Assembly (NCBI GenBank): GCA_036936605.1
Contig: JAUPFV010000005.1
Span: 76,396,885-76,460,884 of the forward strand
Length of the DNA: 64,000 bases
Source: Limnanthes douglasii subsp. nivea
Taxonomy: Eukaryota; Streptophyta; Magnoliopsida; Brassicales; Limnanthaceae
Reading direction: 5' to 3'
Position 1 is the stretch's first letter; each line of letters opens with the position of its first letter. Both the position numbers and the translations under genes were made by a program. Under the pieces are notes generated by a model. It was not told the DNA's origin. It made no database searches and worked only from the letters and a program-made list of their open reading frames with translations. This document shows positions 36,050 through 48,339 of this stretch, in pieces.

Positions 36050-37080
36050 TCTGTCATTCGCATATGTTCTGTGCTTGAGCCATTTTGTGATAATTGCATA
36101 GTGATTTAATAACAGTTATCCTACATATTCGAGAGAAATGTATCACTACACTTATAGATGGTATTATGCACAAACAATGAAAAGTATAACAAAGAAGAAA
36201 AAAGTAAGTAATAACCATATGGGAAAATTGTTCCTTACAATCCAAAGGAAACTAGATGTAAATATGTGTTCTTCTAGTGAATGCTTGTTGAGAAATTGGG
36301 AGTGCCTTATTATGAATTCTTATGTGGTAATGTCTAATATGTTGTAGATTTGGATGAGAAGACTTGCATTTGTAAGAAATTGAAACTCGGTGGTATACAA
36401 TGTGAGCATGAGGTCGCTGTAATATGGTCACTACATACACTGTTTGTTGATTTTATTTTTTATCTTACAATGTGGCAACAAACCCATCTATACATACACA
36501 TACCTTGAATCTTATCAACGACCAATTACTTTGGGAGAAATCGAGTTTTTCTCCAGTAAAACCACCACCAATGAAAACAAAATGGGTTGTAAAAGTTAGA
36601 AAGAGACAAAAAGATATGAGTGAGTTAGAATGACCCCAATAGAACTAAAGTATTCTAAATATAAACAGATCAGACATTATAGATTAGGTTATAGAGATGT
36701 GGCAGAAAACACTTAATTTATTGGAGTTGGTGTAGCTAAAAACACTCTTATTGGTGGAGCTGCTGAGCCTGAAAACATTAATGTTAGTAGAGTTGATGAG
36801 CCTCAAAACACTCATACTAGTGGTGCTATTATGAATCCTTAAAATACTCATACTAGTGGTGCTAGTATGGAGCCTCGAAACACTCATACTGGTGGTGCTT
36901 CTACGGATCCTCAAAACAATCCATCTTATGGTTCTTCTAATGGCCCTGAAAACACAAACACTTATGATTTTGGTGCTTCTATTGAGACTAAAACGCAAAC
37001 ACTCATGTTAATGGTGGATTTACAGTGCTTGAAAACCTCATGCTACAACTTTCAGATTAAATGCATCAAGGAATAGAGCA
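36050..37080 (+). pseudogene. MuDR-type transposase C-terminal fragment with SWIM zinc finger
   Basis: Pieces readable across frames: MKSITKKKKVSNNHMGKLF, then LDEKTCICKKLKLGGIQCEH (a SWIM-type CxCx(n)CxH finger) near 36345-36415. The tail ...LLWEKSSFSPVKPPP and a Lys/Arg-rich end are typical of plant MULE transposases. A run of about 48-bp repeats encoding HTSGAS/HTGGAS-like words (36780-36900) and Asn/Gly-rich text follow. No DDE core is present. The fragment is broken by stops and is not functional. Confidence 0.6.
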
Positions 37081-38820
37081 AGAAGACTGGCTTCAAAAAT
37101 TACAAAAAATTCTAGTAAGTCATTCTTATAAATTTATTTTCTTTCAATGTTAATGGTTTTACTAATATTATTTTATGGTTGGTATAATAGGAAATGAGTG
37201 ATGGTGTATCAAACACAATATCATATGTAAGTTTTATTGTCTAAAACATTTCTTTACTGTTTTCAAAATATTATCTTTATAATATTTGGTATTATTATTG
37301 CAAGGAACCATGGTTTAATATATTGAACCAAGACAGATTAGTGAATCAAGGCCAGTGACAAGTGGAAGACCAAGGTCAACACAGAGTCAGGGACCCATAC
37401 GATTATTCTTTTTTTTAAGGCTTAAAGTTTTCATTTTTGGATATTTTTCTTAATGTTATGCTTTACTGAAATCATTAATTGGTATGCACTCAATTATTGG
37501 TTTATCAGTGGTAAAAGTATATTTGGTCTTCTCCATGTTAGGTATATGTTAGATATATTCATTATTTGTAATTACTGATTGACTTACAAAAATATTGGTA
37601 GACTTTGGTTGATGGTTTATTGGTATTTCTTGGTGTGCACGTTATTGGTTTGTTGGCGGTGAATATTGCAGTAATATTGGTAGACTTTTCTTGCTATGTT
37701 TTGTTGTCAATTTTGTTGGTATATTGTTCTTGCTTGGTATACAGGTGCCTAGATAATGTTGTGAAATTATATATGTAGCAAATTGGTGGAACATGTATTC
37801 CAACAAAGGAGATGCAACAATATCAAGCAGTTACAAGTGCAGAAAGAGAAAACCTAATAGATAAAAGGGTATGATCAAGTAGTTTAACATCAAGATGGAG
37901 TCTTTATGAGGAGACTGGTTGAAGTAAAATGATGGTTTTGGTTGAATAAGAAGGATGTTTTTATTTGAATTTGAAGCCTATTTTTTGTAAAGCCTACTTT
38001 ATGTTTAATATGACTATGTTTGTTTGTAAAATAATATTTTGGTAACACTTGTATGTTAATTTTGGTCTAAAATGTAATCTCAAAACACTTGTAGCTTGTT
38101 CAATCAGTTTGCTATTTCAAATGCTACAAAAATTAGTTGTGATTGGTAAATGGTAGCCTTATAAGAGTGTAATGTAACAATTTGTATTTCAAACATTTGT
38201 AACCGGTAAATGGTAAGCCTTTAGCTAAGGTATCTTTATTCAAATTATTGTTACATTATTTCCATAAATTCTTAATATTTGTGTATAATGGATTATTGTA
38301 ATCCCAATAACAATTTTATCAATCATAATTGATGCAAACTAGTTGTTCGCAACTAGATTGCTGTAATAAATTAACACATGGTCTCATCTACCTTGATTTG
38401 TGACTCTATAACCCCAATTATTAGAGTATTCTTCTTTATCACATATTCTGATAATAACTACGAAAGTATCATTTTTTTAAAGAAGCACATGTTACAACCT
38501 CATGACAATCTTCAAGCTTATTCTTCGTTTCCACAAAATGCTATTGTAATACCTGAGGATTTATTCCAATCATGTTTGTAGTACATTATGTAATGAACAT
38601 TCCTTTTAATGACTTTATTCCTAAAAAATTTATCTTTGAACATAAATGATAACTTTTTGAAACTTTGGAACGACCCAATAAGTAGTCGATTGAACCTGGT
38701 AAGTGCACTTATTTAAAGATCATAGAAAAAGCCATGCAAAATAACAAAAAGCCGCATCGTAGCAAATATCACGTGCTATTTATCAGCAATGTCGGGTCAA
38801 AGTTGTTAAAATGAGCTTAA
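37081..38820. other. AT-rich non-coding stretch
   Basis: Nothing convincingly coding. It may include 3' sequence of the MuDR-type fragment. A 67-codon frame at 38378-38581 (+) next to the antisense ORF of the next Tat element is unrecognised. Confidence 0.45.
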
Positions 38821-38821
38821 T

Positions 38822-39310
38822 GATTAAAAATATGATGTTGAAGCTAGAATTATCGAGTTGGAATCATTGGTGAAAGAACAGGCTCAGAAAGTTCAATATG
38901 CGAAACAGGAGCATGCAAAACAAACTAGTCCATTTCACAAGATTTTAGATGTACAGAAAGCGGGTACTAAGAAAGTAGAGGAGAATAATATGAAAATTAT
39001 TGAGGAACAAAATTCGGTAAAGAAGCAATCTGTACTAGACACAGAGGTTGCGGTTAATGATTTTGCTGAGAAATTCCTAAATTCTCTAAAATGGAGCGAT
39101 GCTAAGGTCAAATCTGATCTGGTTTTAAGCTTCCATAAAGATTTCTTAGAGTTAAGAATTGACTCTTTCTGGGACATGGTTCCGTGTAGCGGAATTCCCA
39201 ACTGACCTCTTTTTCGAAGATGAATTAGAATAACATTAGATACGAAGAGTGAAGAAACTGAGTCAGAGTGCAAAAAAACCAAAGGCGGAAGTTTCGAGGA
39301 TAACTTGACC
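38822..39310 (+). pseudogene. Antisense ORF of the minus-strand Tat element
   Basis: A 115-codon open stretch (38858-39205) is a charged coiled coil (MESLVKEQAQKVQYAKQEHA, KKVEENNMKIIEEQNSVKK) ending in LVLSFHKDFLELRIDSFWDM + VP. This is the same C-terminal signature as in the ORFs at 3142-173 and 27270-26483. It is antisense to gag-pol of its element. The frame is lost just after the signature and the N-terminal part is missing or decayed. Confidence 0.55.
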
Positions 39311-39589
39311 AAGATAATGAAGATAAAGTCAAAGAATTTAAATAATATACCATTATGGCTAATATTGTAACCATTCTTTTTTATATCTCGTACTTATCTT
39401 ATATTTTTTTGAAATTTCAAGTTCCCGGTCAGAGAGTCTTGTGCGCGTATTCAAAATTTATAAAGGTTTTTTTGTTATTTATTTTTCTTCATGTCTTCAT
39501 ATGAATTTTTTATTTTTCAACTATGTCTCTCGAATTATCCTAGTTAAGGGTGATCAATTCCCTACCAGTTACTGGAGCCCTACTCGACC

Positions 39590-39960
39590 ATGACCTACTG
39601 ATGTTAGAACATTTTGATGTGACCAACTACTATTGGAACTTTTTTAATGTGACCAACTAATGTTAGAACCTTTTAAATGTGACCAGCTAATGTCCGAACC
39701 TTTGCACTTGACTAACTAATGTTGGAACCTTTTTAAATGTGACCAACTAATGTTGGAACCTTTTAAACTTGACCAACTAATGTTGGAACCTTTTAAATAT
39801 GTCCAACTGATGTTAGAACCTTTTATATATGCCCAACTGATGTTGGAACCTTTTAAATGTGACCAACTAATCTTGGAAACTTTACACTTGACCAACTAAT
39901 ATTGGAACATTTTAAATATGAACAACTGATCATTGGAACCTTTTAAATATGAATATTGGG
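39590..39960. repeat. Tandem repeat, about 30-bp period, about 12 units
   Basis: The unit gaccaactaatgttggaacc + ttttaaatgt repeats with point changes and single indels. It lies between the integrase end and the antisense ORF of the minus-strand Tat element. Confidence 0.9.
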
Positions 39961-40114
39961 TCGGTAATATCTGGACCGGTTAATAGTGAGACAAGACTAT
40001 AAAAGGCAAAAAGATTTATAAAAGCCAACTATTATGGACACCTCATTAAAACCTCCATACACCACCGGGTTAATAAAAATTATGTCTCTGAACGTTAGAT
40101 AAAATTAATTAATA

Positions 40115-41290
40115 TACACAGGTTTTTACAACCATTCCAAATACAGCCTTAAATTCTCAATGTTCAAAAGGTGCCAAAGTAGGTTACCTTCTTGATTTAT
40201 TAGTCGATAGATTCTGGGTTTTACCGTTTTAGTAACTCGATAAGGTCCTTCCAAATTTGGCACAAACCCTATGTTCTATATGTCCAACTCGAGATGCATA
40301 TCTGCTCTGCATCATAGTCTAAAATGAAAGGATCTGAGATGCATATTTGTTTTTTTTCCTCATTTAGATCCAGTTTGTCTATTTAGACTTCATCGTTACT
40401 GATAAGGGAGCAATTCGTCAATAATAATAACAAGGAGCCAATTGTGAATAGAATAAAGTTAAAATGTCTATTAGAGTATTTATCATTTATTAGAGGATAA
40501 TTTGTAAACAACGTATATTATAAAGGACTAAAAGAGTAATAAAGTAAGCCCATCAAGGACATAGATGGGTTCACCTTTCTATACTATAAAAGGAGACCTA
40601 TTATTCTTGGTAGGTGTGACATTATTTTGAATATAATACTCTCTTTCTACTTTCTTTCTCTAGAATCTTCTACCTAGGTCTAATATCCAACATTACCTAC
40701 TTTTAGTCATTTATCCACTGATCAGTTATCCTTTTTGGATTAGTTTGTGATTCAGAAATATGGGTGGGTGGCCTCAGTTGGGGTTATCATTCATCTCATG
40801 AACCAACGCAAAAGGAGATTCTTGAGTTGCTGACCGTAAGGTAATTCGGTAAGCCCATAATATTCTTGTAAATAATTTGGTCATTTTCCGGCGCCTCCCT
40901 CCAATTTTTTTCTCAAGCCATCAAGAATACTTATGTTCGTAACCTCTACTTTCCCATTAGCTTGCGCATAAAAAGGTGATGAAAAGTAATGTTGAATACC
41001 TCGGGAAGAATGAAACGCCTCAATGTCCTTGTTTTCAAATTAAGGGCCATTGTCGTTAGTGATTATTTTTTTAATTCTGAAAAAGGCTCAGGTTACACCC
41101 ATTTAGAGAAATAATCAATAGCGACGATGATGATTTGGTGTCCCCTAGAGGCCATTGGTAAAGGTTCGACGAGGTCCAAACCTCATTATCAAAAGTCAAT
41201 GCCTCATATATTGACTTAAATGACATAGTTGGACATGTATCACATTCGCAAATCGTTGACAGGTATCCCATCTTTTGATAAAGTCTTTGG
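40115..41290 (-). pseudogene. Integrase of the minus-strand Tat element, interrupted by a solo LTR
   Basis: Minus-strand pieces: MGYLSTICECDTCPTM (zinc-binding region, near 41271), NGDNGPKFENKD...FSSPFYAQANGKVEVTN (catalytic core, about 41070-40930), AYRITLRSATQESPFALVHE (about 40845-40785), NDEV...IDKLDLNEE (about 40400-40355, after the LTR) and LNIENLRLYLEWL near 40150. The order matches Ty3/gypsy integrase. Stops and frameshifts are common. The solo LTR splits it between HPPIF and NDEV. Confidence 0.7.
40400..40724 (+). repeat. Solo LTR inserted in the integrase, with target duplication
   Basis: 325 bp, TGATAAGG...CACTGATCA, with ctataaaagg (TATA) near 40584. It is flanked by gttac (40395-40399) and gttat (40725-40729), a 5-bp target duplication with one change. 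Removing it and one flank copy brings the two integrase parts back together, which confirms the ends. No related LTR is seen elsewhere in the window, so the superfamily is unknown. Confidence 0.7.
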
Positions 41291-41949
41291 AATCAGCCAA
41301 GATAGAAGGCAATAATACTCGGCAAATAAAACCTTTATTGTCAATATTTTAAAGCCACAATAGACCAAACCCTATCCATCATGTAATTCATATAACATAA
41401 TATGTAATTTGTTGGTTCTGAGGCACCACAATAGTATATGGCTAAAATAAATTTTATAAAGTATGTCTCTGACGACAGTGAAACGATACGCCTTGAACCT
41501 TAGACTTTTAGCAAGGCTTTATTGACCGGTAAAGTCTTTATGATTGGAAATTATTTAAGCTCATACCTCCAATATTTCTCTAAATCGTTGAAATTTGGGA
41601 TGTTTCTTCGGTGTCTAACTTTTTCTTGAAAATTAATTTTATTGGAGGGTGTTCTTGTTCAAGTATCTTTGAATACCCTTTAACACATGTGATAATAAAT
41701 AGAGAATCAACCATCACATTTTTGGCCCGATGAACGTGTCCCTATGTGAAGCACTCGAAGAATGTTGTTAATTATTGCTTTTGGGTACTTTACCAAATGG
41801 AATTTTATTGCTTCACTTGGGCTGATGTATGGATCATTTATCAGACAAACCTTCTTAGCACCACAGAATACGTCGTAGCCCCGCCAAAGCTGCTTCTCAT
41901 TATGCCCTATTGTTTTATGCTTTGAAGCCAAAATGTATTGTTTGGTCCA

Positions 41950-43400
41950 TTACATCTCCGGTTGGGGCTACCAATTGAACCCTCACTCCATAACCCAAAA
42001 TACTTAAACCCACATTGGTTCAAATTACCCATTCCTCTTAAGACTCATTAATATCTGACTATATTTCAGATCGTTCATAATGAAACTTTACTAGAAAATC
42101 TGCCAAGGCATGTACCTTGATTGTCGTCCAAGGTTTAAACTCGATTTCATAGTCTCGTAATTCCACTGACCATTTAGTCATCCGAACCGATATATTTGAC
42201 TTTTGCAATACATTGTTTAATGGGAAATGGGTTCGAACCATAATAGAACTAGCTTGGAAATATGACCTCGTTTATATGTTTACATAACTAGAGCCAAAGT
42301 TATTTTTCCATTAAACCGATTAGCATTTCTTAAAGGGTTCGTCATATTTCAGAGTCCAATTGAACCGATTACAATTTCTTAAAACTTGGAAAAATTATGC
42401 GCATTTGTGTAAAGACCTTGATATGAACCTATTTAAAGTTGCTAACCTTCCGGTTAAAATTTAGACATGACCTCGAAGAATCAATGGTAGTTAGAACATT
42501 TAATTGTGTTGTGTCATCTTCAAGTCCTTTCTTTCTTACTATACAACCCCAAGAATTTTACAGATCGGACTCTGAAGGTGCATTTTTCCAAATTTAATTT
42601 TAAATTAATGGCCTTAAAGTTACAAAAACTCTTACATGTTGGAAAAATAATTTTTATCTCTCACGTTTTTTACTGATATATCATCAATATAAACATCAAA
42701 ATTCCTTTCAATCTAGTTGGAAAAATATTTTTACTATACACTAATAAGTAGCCTCAACATTCTTCATTCCAAAAGACATCACTTTGTAGCAATACGGGTT
42801 TGTGCCCATTATGAATGTAGTGTTGTCTTGGTAATGTATTTAGTTATACCGAGTAAATGCATCCATTAATGATAAAAGTTTATTTCCCGAAGTTGAGTCT
42901 ATCAGCTCATCAATTATGGGGAGAGGGAAATGATCAATCGGAAAGATCATATTTAAATCTATAAAGTCAACTTACATTCCCCATATCTCATTCTTCTTCT
43001 TAATGAGTATCGTATATGTCGTCCATAATGAGTATTGAGACTCTATAATATCCCTACTTTGTTAACCGATTTATCTTTGCCACAATGATTCAGATATTTC
43101 GACAATGAAAAATATTCATTTTTAATGACGGGGCATACATTAGGTGACATTGAAAGTTTATGGTAAATAACACTCACATTCATGTTATATACTTAATACA
43201 CCAAATAAACATATGCAAAATCTTGCATAAGAATGATATAAATTGTTCTCTTACAATAGAATGGTAACCAGGCTCCGATATTTAAACTTTTTATACTAGG
43301 AAATGTATAAATTTCAATTTCCTCGTCAAGAGTTACTGAAGGGGCCGTCTCCCTCGGATCACCTACATCGTCAAATTCCGAGACAGACCCTAATAACTGC
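41950..43400 (-). pseudogene. Reverse transcriptase-RNase H of the minus-strand Tat element
   Basis: On the minus strand, SLMDAFTRYN..., TTFIMGTNPYCYKVMSFGMK (about 42860-42760) and the active-site YIDDISVKN (about 42685-42660) define reverse transcriptase. VRTHFPLNNVLQKSN..MTKWSVELRDYEIEFKPWT..ALADFLVKF (42238-42082) is the RNase H region. Protease remnants should lie just upstream. Frames are broken many times. Confidence 0.7.
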
Positions 43401-45990
43401 TATTATTTTTTGGTTTTAATAGTTTTGATTGTCTTAGGAGCCAAAGCAGTAACATAATATTCTCTTATTATTATTTTTTGTTGCGGACAACTCCAACCTG
43501 ACTCTAGATTACATATTTCAAAAACTGATGGACGGTTAAGGAAACTTCATGCATTCTCGACAACCATAACTTGCCAATTGTACTATACAAGGTAGTTCCA
43601 TCTATAACTATAAATATTACATGTACGTTTTATTGAATGATCTTTGGCCTAACAATGTATTCTTTTGAAATTATTCGATTACGTCGACAATGATCCTAGT
43701 AAACCCCGATATTGATCTATCTGACCTTAGTATGATATGAGATTTATTTATTTACTTGTAAGTTACATGAACATGATGTTTGTTGAACTGCATATATCAA
43801 TTAGGATCTTTCAAGTTTCAGTTCCTTCAATAGCCGATATGGCTACCACTGCATCCTCATGAGGTTCATTTTCTTGTTAGCGGACATGAAAAATATTTAT
43901 GTCAAACTACTTGTATCAATAAGGATCTTTTGAATGTCAGTTACATTAATAGTTAGTCTGATTATCACGGTATCCTCATGAGTTCCAGCAACTTTCCTTA
44001 GATTACCGTCATAAAAAAAATAAAAGGTATCGTATATTGGTAAATTTCGGTTGACATTTTCTCTATAAATGAGTTGCTAAACTTACAATATGGCTCTTTT
44101 GTGAATATCCATAAGCTCTTGATACAGTATCACGACTGAAAATAACCAATGATTCAAAGAATTCATATAAACTCTTATAATTCCCTTCTTGTTGTGTTAT
44201 CAATCACCAAATGACTGCTTCAGTAGGATTAGGGTCTAGATACTCAGCATCCCCATAAAAATCGTTACAAGGTCCGAATAAGACCATTGCATTTTCCTGC
44301 TTTGGTGCAACCTCGATTACCTCTCTTTAGACTGTGGCTTGATTTCCCAGTGGTACCTGTTGTCGACCCCTACATTGTACTTTGATAAATGTGGTTAGCT
44401 CCATGTTCTCAATAAAGGTTTATAATCTTACTTCAAAGGTATACACTCCCTTGTAGCATGGCCTATATTATTCTAATATTTGTAAAACCGGTTATTACAC
44501 CCTCCTGTCGGACTTTGAATCATAAGTGGTTTTCCAAACTGAAAGAAATTTTGCATCTTACAAAAATAGTACCAATGTTTTCCTTCAATTTAGGATGGTT
44601 TTAGGGTCGGCCCCATTGATTTGTTCTAGGCATATACTGCTAACCTTAGGGTTGTTAATTTACCCTAAGTCAGAGTGGGGTCTAATTTGTGCAGAAAGTA
44701 GTAGTTGCATGAGGCTGAAAGTTTTAAACCTGTTGTTATTAATAAACTGAGGTAGAAGAGTGTGGGACTGTCTTTGCAAAAGGATCAATTTAATGTTTTT
44801 TACTTCACCTCCTGGTTACCTCATCAGCCAAAACTCTAGGAAGAAGCCGTTGACTAAAAGAAGCAACAACCACTTGCTCCTAACAATCATCTAGGATTTT
44901 TTATAAGAACAAAGTATTTTGTGTAATCTTTCAAAATCTCCCCAACCAACTGGCGAAACTTGATTATTGTGTTTCCGTTCTCCCACATCATTTTACTTTC
45001 CACAAACTGCTATCTAAATGTTTTCTAGAACATATAAAAAAATTATATAAATCTACGGAAGTCGGTTGTACCACTTTAAAGCGCTGTCTTTGAAAGTTTG
45101 AGAGAAAGCTCGACACAATAACTTATCATCGTCGTCATAATTCATCATAAAATTCTAAAACTTTTCAAGATGGCTCTTCGAATCTCTATTCTCATTGAAT
45201 TTTTCTATTTTAGACATATCAAACTGCCTTGGTAGGTGCCCGGAGAAAATATCTACATATTATGAAGACTATTTCCAGGTATGTCCATAACTATAATGGT
45301 GGTTATCATTAGCTGTTGAATAAAGATCATGCTCGGACAACATCACAAATTGGTTGTTTGCTTAGTAATCAACACTTTGGTTCCTCAAGCCCCTCTGTAA
45401 CAAAGTTGGACTTTCCTAGATTTGTATCATAGTTTATTATTGTCCGACCCTTCAATCAACTACCATTCTATCCTTTATATTTAGAGGATTATTTTTATCT
45501 GAGGAGTCACGTTGTATTTTCAAATCTCTCCTCCACTCACTAGACTTTCGTATCGACTAGTGTATGTCTTCGAATAATGCTTACCACCATGATTCCCTTT
45601 TTTTGTGATCTCTATTCGGAAAAGAAGAAAAATCCTTCAGACTCAGACATAGAATACTTATTAGATTCTTAATGACTATATTTATACCTTTCTTTTCGTT
45701 AAGTTTTCAAGGAATGGTGGCTTCTTTTTTACCAAAACTGCTTTCTTCGGCATTTTTCCTAGTTTTGTAAAATATCAGACTCGGTATCTCCTACCTCAAT
45801 CGATCATTTCTTATTTTTTTTATTTCAATAAAGTGATTTCATCCTTCAATTTATCCCAATACTCTTCCATGATCAACCGTTCTTGTTTTTCTTCGTATAT
45901 ATGTTGCAGTTGAGCTCATCAAGCCAACTGATCAGATCATTTTCTGATCATGAGTCTTTCGGTAACAATCATATGATACACCCCTTGGTA
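43401..45990 (-). pseudogene. Gag region of the minus-strand Tat element
   Basis: Heavily decayed. The clearest piece is LKWYNRLP near 45085-45060, equivalent to SKWYNRLT in the gag of the + element. No long open frame remains. Confidence 0.45.
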
Positions 45991-46001
45991 GATTTGGCAG
46001 A

Positions 46002-46310
46002 TGATATTGAAACACCTAAGGTTTTGGATTTTTGTATTTGATTACATGTCTAGTTTCGTACTGTGGTCTTCATTGATCAATAATAAAGCAAGAACAGTGT
46101 TTAGAAAGATAATTGAGCAGTTTAAGTATTAATATAGAGAGGGAAAATAGATGGTTAGTAAAAACCGTCTCCGGTACTCTAAAGCCTTAAATGGTTTTAT
46201 ATAACAACCTTGGGGACTTATGGGCTTACATTGTTAATGGGTTCATAGGGATAACTCAAGCCCATATAGATAACCCATAACGGGTATTCAATCCTATTAA
46301 CTTGCTAACA
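46002..46310 (-). repeat. Candidate 5' LTR of the minus-strand Tat element
   Basis: On the minus strand it starts TGTTAGCAAG, contains gttatataaaacc (TATA) near 46205 and ends CAATATCA, resembling the LTR end of the + element (AAACTATCA). The expected primer-binding site after it is not recognisable, so the call is tentative. Confidence 0.4.
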
Positions 46311-48335
46311 TTAAATACACTTATTCATTATTACATGAGTTACTCTTAATATTAAATATTTATTATATTGGTGATATAAAGTAAAATCTGATCTAGTTGC
46401 TTAGTGGTCCGACTCGCGGGTCAGATAATTCGTTCCTTATCACTATCAATTGGTGATAAATTATCAGACTCTTAAAATTTGAATCAGACAATAATTATAG
46501 GAGCTATTTTGAAATAATAAAGTGTTTTATGTATGAAAGCTTATTGAAAGTGTAAACTGGATTTATAGCCAAAACATTTAGAACCATACACTCAGTAATT
46601 AAATTTTGTTTTTTTGTAAATTAGTCGTTCTAGTTATTTCCATCTTGATGATGATTTATATATTTTTGTCAAATCAAACAATTAATTATCCTATCAAAAA
46701 TTACTACCAAGTTTAAATATTAATATAATCAAATATGTGGAAAGATGGTAATTTATATTTATATTAATGGTTTAGAATTATACATTTTTTAGCTATGAAA
46801 GTATACATTTGTTTAGTTGAGTGCAAAATTACTATATAATACGTTGTAAAAATACACAATTTTTTTTTAAACAATAAGAGTGTAATTGGTTGCAACATTA
46901 CGTTATAATAGGTTGCGTTATTACGTTTTACTTGGTTGTGAAATAACAACTTTTATTTCATAAATACACATATGCTACGAAATTATACAATTATAAGTGG
47001 AGTGTGAAATTATGGTTTAACTCGTTACATAATTACGTTATAAATTGTTAGAGTTGTGAAATGGTAATATATAAATAAACGATAAAAGAAAATTAATACT
47101 TGGAAAAAGTGTAGATTACAACTTACATTTCTACCAAAAAAAGCTAAAAAATAAACTAAACATTTTATACTCTTCTATTTTTTGCAAGAAATATTTTTGT
47201 TTGACGCGATATGTTTTTTTGAATGGATTTTTTTTATAATAGTTTTATTTTCCTTTATTATTTTTCTTCATGATTTTTAAGACTAGCATTAATATGTTTG
47301 CTAATTTATTTATTTTTTTCAGTTTTTCGATTTGTTTAATGACGTCTTCGTCTAGATCCATATCTTATGACTACAAAATAGCAAAGAAATATAGGTTTGT
47401 CAAGCTGTGGTTGCGTACTTTTGTGCAATCGTGTTGTGGAAATATATTTTTAGAAGGGTTAACATGGTTGCGTAATTGTGAGTCACTTGATTACGTAATT
47501 GTAAATAACTTAGGTGTGAATTTAGTTTTTGGTTGTGAAAAAAATGAATAAAAGTTACTAGTTATAATAGATTCTTCAAATGATTTAATATTTTATGAGC
47601 ATTTTTTATTTTGTCTTTGATGTGAGATGTATTTGTAATTCATGATGTTGAGGATATACTGATTCTTTTTCTACTTTTTATCTACATTACAAATGATATT
47701 AATTTTTTTTTTCATTTTTTATCTACATTACAAAGTTAAAATACATGTAGATTAGTATTGAAACTAACTATTGTTTGTGGTTGCACAAGTAGTTTATAAA
47801 TTACTAAATTAATTTTTGTTATGTAAAAAGGTATACAAATCATCAAAAATAAACACGAATAGTTTTTAGGTCAAACATATACTTATGAACACAACAATTG
47901 AAAAATTAAAGACAAAAGAGAGTATTTTTATTGCGAAAACCCGCTTTAATGGTTGCTTTATGTTGAAATTGTTTAGAGTTCACTAAATTTTTTACAATAA
48001 TATTTTGTTTTACAAATTTAAGGGTTTTGATTGTACAAAAAGAGCCGGAAGGAAGTGAAGTTCGTTGGCTTTTATGCTTTTATACCCGAGTGGTATTATT
48101 GAAAGATTTTATTTAGCATGGTGTTATTACTAACCAAATTATTATCGCCAACTTACCTTTATATTTATATTATATAAATAAATTGAATATTTAGAAAGTT
48201 TAAAAAAATTATTGGCTATACATATTTTCACACTAAATATTAGGTAATACGATAATAAATAATTTTATTGCAAAAAAATAGACCAAAGGCCATCGAGTTA
48301 CATATAACTGGATCAACTGTTTGACTCAATTATTT
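46311..48335. other. AT-rich non-coding stretch with degenerate repeats
   Basis: Between 46780 and 47540 words like gttgtgaaattac, ggttgcgttattacg and ttgcgtaattgtg recur irregularly, a possible decayed minisatellite. A 93-codon frame at 47270-47551 (+) falls in this and is not supported as a gene. Confidence 0.45.
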
Positions 48336-48339
48336 GTTA

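Larger units (their letters stand above)
38822..46310 (-). mobile_element. Tat-type Ty3/gypsy element on the minus strand, decayed
   Basis: Reading on the minus strand: candidate 5' LTR (46310-46002), gag (to about 43600), protease/RT (about 43400-42400), RNase H (about 42240), integrase (41290-40115), tandem repeats (39960-39590), then an antisense ORF (38822-39310 on the + strand). It has the same lineage and layout as the element at 21.9-27.3 kb, but RT-RNase H is kept. A 325-bp solo LTR interrupts integrase. No 3' LTR is found. Confidence 0.7.

Noticed and set aside
33881..38050. A complete MULE spanning 33.9-38 kb
   Set aside because: No matching inverted end was found on the right and the transposase core is missing.
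47270..47551. 93-codon plus-strand frame as a gene
   Set aside because: It lies within degenerate repeat words and its composition matches the flanking non-coding DNA.
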